Of a stretch of 64,000 nucleotides of DNA, positions 24,510-34,744 are shown one piece after another. The DNA is from Diabrotica undecimpunctata. Lineage: Eukaryota; Arthropoda; Insecta; Coleoptera; Chrysomelidae. The position numbers and the translations under genes are program-made. The notes under the pieces are model-generated. The model saw nothing but the letters and a program-made list of their open reading frames with translations, was not told the origin of the DNA and did no database searches. The stretch spans positions 41,569,753-41,633,752 of the forward strand of contig NC_092804.1 in the NCBI RefSeq assembly GCF_040954645.1, written 5' to 3'. Each line of letters begins with the position of its first letter. Position 1 is the stretch's first letter.

Positions 24510-24660
24510 GTTTGTAAATAATCGTCCCAATCTAAATAAAACCTTGTTGTTCTTCTGCTAGGGTTATAATTTCATTCAGTTTATTTGTTGTCACTTTGGT
24601 TGTTAATTTTAGTGTTGTATTTAATAGATTAATCCCTCTGTAATTTTCCCTTTTTTAAAA
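24510..24660 (-). pseudogene. Non-LTR RT fragment
   Basis: The minus-strand frame reads YRGINLLNTTLKLTTKVTTN, then NEIITLAEEQQGF, stop, IGT. This matches the RT region just before motif A in RTE/CR1-like elements (YRGISLLxTxxKxFxxI followed by EEQxGFRxGRS). Only this 50-residue piece survives. Confidence 0.6.
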
Positions 24661-26206
24661 AAAGTTCTCCCATTACTCCTTTTTTTGTTAAATAAAGTAG
24701 TTGTTTTATTTCGGTGTGAATTATTGTGTGAACAACTTGAGTTGTTATCAACAGGTCCTGAAGGGCTAAACTCCTTCAAAATTTCCAACTTACTAAACAT
24801 TTAACAACACAATATTTAGTAATAAAAAATACTACTTTTATTTTACTTGAAATTTCGTTATTAGTAATCAAAAATCTATTTTACCTAAATTTAAAATTAA
24901 CATTTTATTTTCCTGAAACTTAAACTGCTTATTACTCAAAACAACGAAAATGGAGTTTGACCCTTTTAATACTTAGGTCCAGAAATATGTTCCCTTAAAT
25001 TGATATCCTACTACATCAACCTTGAGTCACTTAATTTTTTATAATTTAATATGTTTTTCATTTAATATAAGGGATATTTTACTTAGATATATAGATAGTT
25101 TTAACTACTCTCAAGATATAAGTATTTACCACATGTTTATTAGTTTAACAGTCAAAATTTAACCTTTCTGTATAAGTCATTTTAACATCGAAATACTTAC
25201 TTCTAGGTTTTACTCATGATGGTCCGACTGGACAGCAAAAGTTTTAAAGATGTTTTTAATCCGTTTGGCTATTATATTTTTATAAATTTTACCATAAAAA
25301 CATACCATCATAGATCAGAAGTGTTTACTGCAATATAAGTTATTTAATATAATGTATTTTACTCAGAGCTTTAAAACCTAAAATAGTCCCAGAAGTTACT
25401 TAACCAAGTAGATGTTTTTGTATTGTCGGAGCTCCCTATCTGCTACATAGCAATAATGGCAGAGAGTACATATATTTGAAGTAAAATAATTCATTATTAC
25501 CCAGAACACACACAAAGCCAAGCCTATTGAGAGAGCAAACTAAGATAGACGAGCTAGTTTAATACCTTGGATGCAAGCAAGTAAAATTAAAAACGAACAG
25601 ATCATTGTATATACATTCAGCGTACTCTATACGAGATTAAGTTTTGCTGGCTGATTCAAATCTTCCGTTGGAATTTGTAGAGAAGTTTCAATATTAGTGA
25701 GATATTTACAAACTCCAAGAGTGCGGTAGCGGAAACATGGAATAAAAATTTTATTTAAAGAATCCGACACTGAGTTAACAGACGGTTATAATGACGAAAA
25801 CTGCTAAAATTTATTAAACCCATAAATTAAACAGAAAATACCATAACATACCGAAAGGGAAATGAAATTTCCGACGAATTTGTCTTATGTTGCACTGTGC
25901 ATACCGCTAACCTGGTTGACTAATAACTCTTAAGCGTCGATTAGAACTGTGATTAGAAGTAGAGGGGAAATATGTATATGTATATATATATATATATGTT
26001 TTTTTTCTGTTTTTAAAGTTTTGTTTGTTAACTATTGGTATTTTTTATTATTAATTTAGTATTGTTTCACTAAAAACACATGTTAAAGAATTTAACCGTC
26101 TATTTTCTTTGTTTTTAAAGATATCAGGGAAATTAAAAAAACAAAATATTCACAAAACATAAGACTACAACATGGTTTTGATGTAAACCCACCAATTTAC
26201 AATTAA
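24661..26206. other. AT-rich stretch with a short TA-repeat
   Basis: No coding similarity beyond an ambiguous YLGC-like scrap near 25565. A TATG/TA dinucleotide run occupies about 25971-25998. Confidence 0.5.
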
Positions 26207-26337
26207 AGATAGTGCAAACACTCCTGACCATAGAGCTCCACGAGCTCCAAGTCAAAATTCATGTAAATTCGGAAAGGTTCTATTATAAACTAAATTTCGC
26301 GTCTACTGCGCCGTGTTCAGGAATGTTTGCACTATCT
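26207..26337. mobile_element. Small MITE with about 22-bp terminal inverted repeats
   Basis: AGATAGTGCAAACACTCCTG at 26207 pairs with the reverse complement of the right end (26316-26337), with two differences over about 22 positions. The element is about 131 bp and non-coding. The inner part contains a small palindrome (GAGCTCCACGAGCTC). TA-containing flanks would suit a Tc1/mariner-related MITE, but the exact ends are uncertain. Confidence 0.65.
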
Positions 26338-27209
26338 CTATAAGCCCAAAAGAGAAGTTTAAGTAAATGTTTCTCCATCTGTATAAATATTAAAGATATT
26401 ATAAGAAGAAAAATGTATTTTTTGTTTAATTTTCAATAATCGCTCTTGTTCCAATCGACATACATTCAGACGCCGAATTGGCTCACTATTTTGGAACATG
26501 AAATTTCTTTTATGGATCTGTTATGAACCTATATATCAAATAATCTGGTTCCAAGATATATATTTTATGAGATATCAAATTAATTAATTTTAGGCCATGC
26601 CGCTTACGGCTTTCGCATGGTTAATCGTTTCCTTTTGCAATTTTGACATTTCCAAAACCGCTTAATCCAAACCTGCACGTTGACGCCTCCTCCCCACTCC
26701 AAACGTGACAAGGGATGTACTTCAACGACAATTTAAGAGCGACTAACTCAGGTTGATTACAAGGCGGTAGAATAAATTTTGTGTTGCAAACTAATTTGTG
26801 TTGTAAAGGGCTTCCACCACTGTTTTGTTAGTGATCCTTGACGGTCGTATCTATGATACTGGTCCGTTAATTTTACTTTATAATACATACAACAAAAATT
26901 GGAGATTTTAATTACGAAGAGTGGTATATAAAGTTGAGTTTAAAACTCATAGTCCGAAGCACTCTAGTTACGTGAAGTTCAGTTTGGAGAGAGACAATCT
27001 GAGATATTATTTTATTCCTGCTACTTTCTACAGTACACGTTATTAAAAACACAAAATATATTGACGTGGAAATATCAACTAGTTATGATTACCTGGATTG
27101 TCTAATAATCCGAAAGCAGTGCGAAAACTTTTACTATTAAAATAATACGATAATTACGATTGCTTTTAAGAACATTTAGATACAAACTAGATTTTTGAAG
27201 CGAAGCTTT
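26338..27209. other. AT-rich stretch, nothing identified
   Basis: No reading frame or repeat with a partner in this window was found. Confidence 0.5.
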
Positions 27210-27503
27210 TATACTGGCGTTATATTACTTTTTCTCTATAGTAAAATGCTGAGTCGAGCGTCACGAAAGTAGCGCCACGAAATAGCGGTTCTTGGTTCGC
27301 AGTCACAGTTAACAGTTGAAAGAGTCAATTTAAGGAAAGAGGAGAGTCCGTTATACAATATGTAAACTTATTAAATTTTATTAAAATCTATAAAAAAATC
27401 TATAAAAAAAATTATAAAAAAATTATAAAATTATTTTATTCAATTTTAAAAAAAATGCAAAAAACATAGTATGAAGCTTCGTGCTAGACTACAGTACTGC
27501 CTA
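27210..27503 (+). repeat. Dispersed repeat, copy 2 (partner at 23690-24352)
   Basis: Head (TTTCTCTATAGTAAAATGCT, then GAGCGTCACGAAAGTAGCG) and tail (ACATAGTATGAAGCTTCG, then CTAGACTACAGTA) match the copy at 23690-24352. The intervening part is shorter and differs. A poly-T run lies just after it at about 27512. Confidence 0.5.
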
Positions 27504-27992
27504 CTGTACTTTTTTTTTATTATTATGCTCCTTTCGGAGTTACATTACAATCTGTTGGCTGATAGAACAATGGGTAACTTATTTCTAACTTTTACTAATT
27601 AAACTTTTCTAAGCTAGAGTATTACACAGCAGTATTTCTCAACTTAACTAAGACATTAACGTGTATTATTAAATACTGCAGTCAGTTGCATATATTGCAG
27701 TGCATATGAAGTAATTACCTTGTATGAAATCTTGTCTGCCTCCTCCTTCAATAGGACTATCGTCAGACTCTGTTTCATTTCAATTCTTATATGTAATAGA
27801 GATGTCTCAACTAGAATAAAAGATCTTGAGAAATTATTTTCTACAGAAATATAATCAGGACAGTCTACTTATCAAGATAAAACCGAAAAATGATTACAAC
27901 AAAATTTTGTTTTCAAGTAAACAATAATACATTCACATAACCTCATTTTGATGGCAGTTTGTACAGATTTCTTTTAAATGGTCACCACAAAC

Positions 27993-29511
27993 CTATTTTC
28001 CAAATTTGGAATACAATTTTCTGGATCCAGGTTTAGCTTCGGCTGGCTGCTCATCTTCCTTAATACCAAGCAGCTTTTTTTCACGTTGTCGTAGTTGCCT
28101 TAAAATGTTTGGATTTTGGGACCTTCGTTCTATTTGAGGTTTGATCAACTGCCAACTCAGGTTTTGCAAGAACCGCACACGTGGTATTTTCTCGTTCATA
28201 TGATGGTGATATCTGTAAATGCAGAGAGCATTTATTGCGAAAATATTTGCCAGATTGTAGAACAGTACCATCGGCCAATGTCTAATGTTGCCCGCAACAT
28301 TATTGTGTTGACAAAGCTGGTCAACCAGGTCGACGCCAACTTTGGTCATATTATAAAAAGTCACAATCTCAAGTTTATTTTTATCTCCAGTAGACTCATC
28401 TATATCAACGATGGAATGTAATGTGGATACAACTACTACAGCCTTGTTCTTTTTCAAAAAATAGGACACTAAAACGCAGTATTTGTAAATACCGAATACG
28501 GAGGAGTGCTCCACTCTATTTCGTATTGGAAGGAATTCCTTTAGTATTTCCCTTTTATTCTTTCTCATCGTTCCTACATAAGTTAGTTTTTTTCTGTAAA
28601 AAGCCTTTTCGCCAAAGGAATACTGGTGAACCAGTTATCGCCTGTGATATTTTGATTAGATCCAGATACTGGTTCAACTAAACGCAACACAACTTCTTCT
28701 CCCTAGTTGTTTACTTGGTAAGGACATTGTGGCTGCCTATCTACATAGGCTTCCAAATTCGACGTGTAAGCTGTCTTAGTGTCAGTTAAAGCAAATACTT
28801 TCCGGGCCTACTCGGTATGTACTGCTTAAAGCTGCATCTACCTTTAAATGCTAGAAGTTGTTCAGTGACTGTGGGGTACTCACTTGGAGAAAAGTAAACT
28901 AGACAATTGTTCAAAAATAATTCCAGCACATCTCTTATTGGTGCCAATTTGTCAATGGCCTTTCGCTTAACTCTATTAATAACACTGTCAAACCGTAAGC
29001 ATCATACTAAGAAACAAAATCTGAATTGCAGACCATTTCCCCTTGTATTATTACAAAAACTGTAAGTTTTTCCTGGATGAAGCAAAGAACCTACGAGGAA
29101 TAATAAACCAATAAATGCTCGAAGTTTGGTTGAATCTGTATGTTGTGCATTTCGATTTTATTGTTGAGTATTTCGAAATTTTTACGGATTCTCTCTATGT
29201 AAATATTAGTGCCATTAACTATTGTGTTTATTATTATCTCATCGAAAAAGAGACTCCAGATGTCAATTTCAGTCTTTTTTCTCGAGCAATACCTTTTGGT
29301 CCTGGCAAATGGCATTTTATTTAATCTTTTCCTGTGTAATACTTTTCCGCTCGGTTGTTAGTTTCTTCACTTTCTCTTCCACTAGTATCAATTCTGTCAG
29401 CTTCATTTGCTTATTGTTCTGTTGCCGAGAGGGGGCATTTGGGCCTGTAGGACCCATCGCCGGCTCTTCGGACTTTTTCCTGTCTCCGGAATTGGAACGG
29501 GTGTTTACCAT
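27993..29511 (-). pseudogene. piggyBac-family transposase, decayed
   Basis: The last 191 codons (28568 to 27993) form a clean frame with the C-terminal half of a DDE_Tnp_1_7 (piggyBac) transposase: SYFLKKNKAVVVVSTLHS, then IVTFYNMTKVGVDLVDQLC, where the Asp of the GVD motif is a catalytic residue, then RHWPMVLFYNLANIFAINA and LIKPQIERRS. Upstream pieces are in other frames: LTYVGT just before the clean frame, TDTKTAYT-type and PEYPTVTEQ-type blocks near 28780-28890, and WSLFFDEIIINTIVNGTNIY near 29250. The usual C-terminal cysteine-rich domain is not seen. A frame at 29511-29317 beginning MVNTRSNSGDRKK may be its N-terminus or a separate protein. Confidence 0.82.
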
Positions 29512-29657
29512 CTTCGTTTGTCGCTAGTGAAATGGGTCAGTACTGTTGCCGTTACAGAATAACCGTTACAGCGACAAGTATCTGTTACAGGTAACGGTTC
29601 CAAGGAACAGTTACAAAATAACAGATCAAAAATGGAAAACAGAACAGGTAAAATAAT

Positions 29658-30438
29658 CTAAGTATTCCTTGACTTACGGAAGGAATAACTTGGTAAACAA
29701 TAAAATAAAATGGTATGATAAATGTAGTGCAAAGAATATGTTTCTAAGTGTTTCTTGACTTACGGAAGAAACAACTTAGAATAAAAAGTAAAAATGTACA
29801 AGATCAAAGAATAGAAAAATGCAGAAATATGAGTAAAAATACACAAGGTAAAAGAATGCAGAAATGTTCTTAAGTGTTTCTTGACTTACGGAAGAAACAA
29901 CTTAAGAGAGGAATATAAACAAATGAAATAAGTAAATATAACACAATATGTGAAAATATGTCTAAGTGTTTCTTGACTTACGGAAGAAACAACTTAGAAC
30001 AGAAAAACAACAAGAGAATCAAATATGCAATAGAAGAATATAAATATTTACAAGTGTTTCTTGACTTACGGAAGAAACGACTTGTAATATAGAATAAAAA
30101 AAAATAAAATGCAAAAATAAGAATACAAATATTTACAAGTGTTTCTTGACTTACAGAAGAAACAACTTGTAATAGAAAATAAGAAAATAAAATGCGGAAA
30201 AGATATAGAAATATAGCTAAGTGTTTCTTGACTTACGGAAGAAACGACTTAGCGTGAAAATGAAAATAACAGAGACAAGTATACGAAATATCAGAAATAA
30301 GAGTGCAAATATGGAAATACTTCTAAGTGTTCTTTTGACTTACCGGAAAAGAACGACTTAGACACACAATGAAACACAAGTGAAATATCAGAAAAATATT
30401 TCTAAGAGTTCTTTAACTTACCGGAAAGAACTACTTAG
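29658..30438 (+). repeat. Array of nine stem-loops with covarying stems and a constant loop
   Basis: Nine units lie at 29658, 29744, 29870, 29962, 30050, 30135, 30217, 30323 and 30402, each 36-39 bases, separated by A-rich linkers of 40-90 bases. Each has an outer stem of 6 bp, an inner stem of 7-8 bp, a single unpaired base on the 3' side between them, and a loop GACTTACGG (or GACTTACAG, GACTTACCGG, AACTTACCGG). Outer stems vary as CTAAGT/ACTTAG, TTAAGT/ACTTAA and ACAAGT/ACTTGT. Inner stems vary as ATTCCTT/AAGGAAT, GTTTCTT/AAGAAAC, GTTCTTTT/AAAAGAAC and GTTCTTT/AAAGAAC. Almost every change is matched on the other arm. Strand is arbitrary. I do not recognise the family. It lies between the piggyBac pseudogene and a small minus-strand ORF. 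Confidence 0.95.
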
Positions 30439-30742
30439 ACACAAATACAAGAAATATAAACAATCAAAAATAATCAAATAAAATAGTAAATAAATCAATA
30501 CATGAACAATAGTAATATTCTAACCTGAAAAGGTCTGAATATACGACAACTGCTAAAATAAAAAGGTACACAGGAAATCAGAAATAAAACAATAGCTCAA
30601 GTTGATACAATAAAGCACCGACTAGGTCTACAGTAAGAAGAGGCAAGCTCGACTGATCGATGAGAGAAAATCTACCTGCTTTTATGTAAAACAAATCCTT
30701 TGTTTTACGTAGCGAAAGTGGAATTTCCCTGCATCGAATCAA

Positions 30743-31012
30743 TTAGAAATTTGGATTTGGCCAACCTTGGAATTCCCAAGTATTTTGACCGATACCCAAA
30801 TTCCTTGATGCCTCCGGCACGGCTGTCGCGCCTCCGGAGGACAGTTCGGAAGCCATATTATGTTCACTTTCAGCTACGTGGTCTTCTTTTCCAAAATGAC
30901 TTTCGTTGTCAGTGTTAGGTCCATCCTCGTTATCACTCAACTTCTCGAACTATTTCAACCAAACGTCAAGCTCCTTACTTCTTTCAACTTTACGCTTCTT
31001 CGAATTCTTCAT
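30743..31012 (-). pseudogene. Small acidic, serine-rich ORF with a basic start, one internal stop
   Basis: ATG at 31012-31010 begins MKNSKKRKVERSKELDVWLK, interrupted by TAG at 30952-30950, and continues in frame as KLSDNEDGPNTDNESHFGKE to TAA at 30743-30745. The start contains KKRKV, resembling a nuclear localisation signal; the middle is acidic. This composition is common at the N-terminus of transposases such as piggyBac or hAT, but no domain is recognisable. On the minus strand it lies upstream of the stem-loop array. It may be a first exon or the broken start of a transposon gene. Confidence 0.4.
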
Positions 31013-31360
31013 TTTGTTTTGAAAAGAGTAAGATCCGGTAAAAATCACGAGTTAATATCATTATGAATCAGGAACCGTAAGTACTATCAATATGTGCTAA
31101 AAATTAGTGTAGTTAGTAGACTAAAATCGAAAACTTACTTTGACAAACTTAAGAACACGGCTAGTAGCGTGGGGGCAGTCGTCAACCACTAAAATACTTA
31201 TGAAAATGCTTGGCAACTAAGCGCGTGTTACTGTGCATAACTACGTTATACATTCACTCACACACTGCTTGGAAGGTACTAAAGTCTAGGTAGCGCTGAT
31301 ACCTACCGATTTAAATCTGTGGGTATAAATAATGGAGTGGGTGGCGTATGTCATCTACTC

Positions 31361-32065
31361 TTAAACCCTACCCTTATCATTTTTCACCCAAAACCTCTCC
31401 TAACAAATAAACTGTTGACAAATAAAGTAATAAAAACTGGACACAGATCCACACCTCATTAAAGCCCATCAGGCTAAGGCCCCTCAGGCATCCCCTTCAG
31501 TTGCCTAGGTTGCCCAGGTTGCCCTAGGCAACCGCGAAACCTGAGCATCGAGGCCGTGTGCGACAAACACAGGCTCGATGGCCAGACCCATCGATCACTC
31601 AGCCGGCAAGGGGACTAAAACTAGTTTTGCCAAATTGGCGACTGTTTGATCGAGCACACAACTTCCGAACAGGGGGCCATTAGCCTGCTGCCGACCCCCT
31701 GATCAGACACACATTTTTCCGGAACACAGAGGCCAAAGTCATGCAAAAAATTAAGCTCAGTAAAGTAAATAGGGAGAAAAGCTATACTAAGCTACCCCTA
31801 CAGTCAAGTGGCCTAACCACAAGTCAAGAAAAACGGAGGGTGTTTTCTTTTTCCAAAATCTCCCGACGTAATAGTTCATAGCCTCCTCTGCGTATGTCAG
31901 ACGTAGAGGAGGGGTGGAGGAAAAACCTGGGGGTCAGATAGGTACCGAGCCAAAACGACTAGCTCTTTTGGAACGTGACCGGTCTGATCTTCGGACATGG
32001 GGGTCCCACTGACTAGCAGTGGCACACTCATGTTCCTACGGGTTGGGATGAACCCATGTGTGTGT
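31361..32065. mobile_element. GC-rich non-coding insertion flanked by 15-bp direct repeats
   Basis: GTATGTCATCTACTC at 31346-31360 is repeated as GTATGTCATCCACTC at 32066-32080 (14 of 15 identical). The 705 bp between them is clearly richer in G+C than its surroundings and holds several short palindromes (for example GTTGCCTAGG at 31500 against CCTAGGCAAC). A GT run precedes the right repeat. No frame is convincing. A SINE or non-autonomous retroelement with its target duplication is the likeliest explanation. Confidence 0.45.
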
Positions 32066-32372
32066 GTATGTCATCCACTCAAAAATAACCCATAAATGAA
32101 TAATTCGCGATATGCTAAACCTGTAAATGTATTAGCTTATACAAAGGCGGATACAATATTGATACTTAGCCCAAGACTCCAGCACAGATCAGAGGTAATG
32201 TAAGTCGATAAAACCTCACCAACTAAAGGGGGTCATGTAAGATGCCCCCATTTTCAGTTTTTAATAATCAAGTTAACAGTCTATTGCATTTACCTTGATA
32301 AATACCATGAGGATTTTTTAATACGGATGTCCTTCCAATGTTTTTATGTGGCCATACAATGTTTTTAACAAC

Positions 32373-32428
32373 TTTTTATTAAACTGATGATGGATTTAAT
32401 TCCGAAAAGATCTTCTTTACAATAAAAA
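32373..32428 (+). ncRNA. Candidate hammerhead-ribozyme motif
   Basis: CTGATGA (32384-32390), the conserved hammerhead core, is followed by a short hairpin (GGA 32392-32394, loop TTTAAT, TCC 32401-32403), GAAA (32404-32407) and AAGATC with a possible AUC cleavage triplet at 32410-32412. Outside the core, TTTTTATT (32373-32380) and AATAAAAA (32421-32428) can form an 8-bp stem I across an internal loop, as in type I hammerheads. Weak points: one unpaired base between the core and stem II, a 3-bp stem II, and almost no helix III, so cleavage may need a dimer or be lost. Penelope-like elements are a known source of such motifs. Confidence 0.35.
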
Positions 32429-32429
32429 T

Positions 32430-33610
32430 TTTAAGCTTTTAATAAGCATTTTTTATACCTTAATACACACGAACACCACGTGCATTGATACTTGCCCTTA
32501 AGAATTAAATAGCGAACCCAAAAAAGTAAACCTAAACTGATTACAGAATTGAATAAAATAAATACAAAAATATAGATAGTAATCTTAAATTATAATTTAT
32601 TATAATAGATTGGAAAACCTTTACTTGATTAAAACTTTCGTTAACAAAGCCATATTGTTTGCTCTCTCCTTTATATAAATTATATATTTTGTGTCGTTTA
32701 TTTATAATTATATTTAAACCATTAAAATTTGTCCTTTTCGTTATAGTTCAAGATTTTACATTATTAGAACACAATTCTAGTTATTTCTTTCAACGCAAAG
32801 TTTCCAGACTATTTCCGGTATTTTACAACAAGAGCAAAGTAGAACTTTAATGAAATAAAATCCACATTTTGTGAACTTTGCCCTCAAAGGAAAAGGGCGC
32901 AATTAGCAACTAAATAGTGAAGTTCTTTAGAAGTAGCCATTTTTATTTTCATATTTTTTCCAGAAAGGTCTTTTGCAATACCTAGCCAAAGAAAACGTTG
33001 AAAGGGTCTTCGTTTTATGTTTTACTAATAAATGAGTTTAGAAGGTAAATGTTCATAAAATAGTTTAAATTCGTTATAAATTATAACAGTCTTTTATAAA
33101 CAAGAAGAAAAAAACCTGATAATAAATTGTATATTGCGTAAGCTGCTATTATCATATTAAAACGGTTTAACAGGATTATTTAAAAAAAATATATTATTTA
33201 CTAATATTACTGTTAAAAATGAGACAATAATATCAAAAAACTGACGCCAATTCTTTTACGATAAACTGATAAAAAGGTTTTTATTAAATTGTATGCATCA
33301 CATGTAAAGTTTGTTTAACAGTAAATGGTTTTCTTCAATTAGTATCAACTATTAACATCCTGCGTTAAACGATAATAGTATAAAAGAACAGGTTTCAGGT
33401 AACAATGGTTTACCTGAGGTACGAGGTCTTAACAATGGGCCAAGTCAGATAAATTTAATAATATTTACGACCGCACTAATTGAAGTGAACAATTTTCTGC
33501 TTAACAAACTTTACCTATACATATGCTATCAGTCGTGTGATATCGATGTTGTCAGTGTCGACAACTAAGCTCCTAAAATTATATTGAATTACAGTGAAAG
33601 TAGATAGTGC
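32430..33610. other. AT-rich stretch
   Basis: No coding similarity or structured repeat found. Bases 32430-32520 may still belong to the same old element as the hammerhead-like motif. Confidence 0.45.
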
Positions 33611-33673
33611 GAATAAAATGTCCCAAAACCATTATCAGCTACATAACTTCAAGATATTGCTAATAGTTTATGA

Positions 33674-33825
33674 GATTCCGATGATGTAGAATCTCCTGAA
33701 GTAGGTGTCATTGAAAGTGACTCTGAAATTGAATATTAGCTTTCGGAAACAAGTGAAGAGGATGATCAGCAAGTAGTATTGAGTGATAATGAAGAAAAAT
33801 GTGTGGCTACAAATTCCCAGATTTT
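33674..33825 (+). pseudogene. Possible piggyBac N-terminal fragment
   Basis: The frame from 33674 reads DSDDVESPEVGVIESDSEIE, a stop, then LSETSEEDDQQVVLSDNEEK. Highly acidic Ser/Asp/Glu-rich stretches of this kind are typical of piggyBac transposase N-termini, and an ATG lies upstream at 33618 in another frame. The match is compositional only. The sequence is cut off by the minus-strand RTE fragment at about 33826. Confidence 0.35.
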
Positions 33826-34125
33826 AGAGTGTCCCCAATTTTTTCGGTCTTTCATCAACCTAGGGTCAAATGGAATGTTCATTTTCCGGAGATCTGCTTT
33901 AATGTTATCTCTCCATGGCATTCTGGGACGTCCGAGTGGTCTTTTGCCTGTAAGAATCTCCTCCCATACCAGTTTTACAAATCTCTTGTTATGCAGTCTG
34001 TGCACGTGGCCTGCTTATCTTAGTCGCTGTGATTTAATTTCTTGGACAATGTCGGCGTCATTGTAGAGTGCTTTTAATTCGATATTGGTTCTGATTTTAT
34101 ACTGGTTTGTGGTGATGTCATGGTG
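33826..34125 (-). pseudogene. RTE-like C-terminal fragment
   Basis: On the minus strand from 34125: HHDITTNQYKIRTNIELKAL, then DADIVQEIKSQRLR, a stop, AGHVHRLHNKRFVKLVWEEI and GKRPLGRPRMPWRDNIKADL. This is the C-terminal region of the RTE subfamily in which xDIVxxIKxxRLRxxGHVxR precedes a GRPxxRW block. The end at DRKNWGHSKIWEF departs from the family, marking the truncation. Confidence 0.72.
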
Positions 34126-34740
34126 AGGTCCGAAAAGACCAAATGGTTCATAAATATATGTGCAAAAGACAAACTAACCGTTGGTCTTTTGCATTTTTTA
34201 TTAATATTTTAGATGTGGCTGGGGTAGCCTCATTTATTACTTGAACAAATTTACATTCAAAATCGAACGAAAACAAAACTTAAAAGCAAAGATTGTTTCT
34301 TACAGCGACAGCAGAACAACTAGTGTTGCCTCAAATTTTGAGAAGAAAATCAAGGGGCTACAATTGTGTTAATTTTATTTATAGTAATTATATACTATTG
34401 CTTACTTTTCGAAACGTAACTTATATTTTAGCCAGCGGTGATGATTTTTCTTGACAAATATCAACTACTATTTCTTTTAAAAACTTAATTTAGAGAATAT
34501 TTATTTCAACTGACAAACTAGAATGTTTCTTTACAAATAAGTTGAACATATTGCAAAGTCATGTCCCAATATCCAAAACAGTGTTGCTTTCGATAATCTC
34601 TCACCGATTTTAATTAACTATTTAGATATGAAACAAACATCTTATGTCATTGTAACCACTAGTAACACCATTAGAACACCATTACAAATATTTTTAACTC
34701 ATCCTCCAAAGAAACACCACCTTCCTTCTATCCCGAGCTT
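34126..34740. other. AT-rich stretch
   Basis: No frame or repeat recognised on either strand. Confidence 0.45.
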
Positions 34741-34744
34741 ACTA

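Noticed and set aside
25540..25620. YLGC-like RT scrap
   Set aside because: Only about six residues resemble the RTE YLG block and a stop precedes them, so it is too short to call.
29658..30438. CRISPR array
   Set aside because: Repeats are palindromic with covarying stems, linker lengths vary from 40 to 90 bases, there are no cas genes, and the context is a eukaryotic genome.
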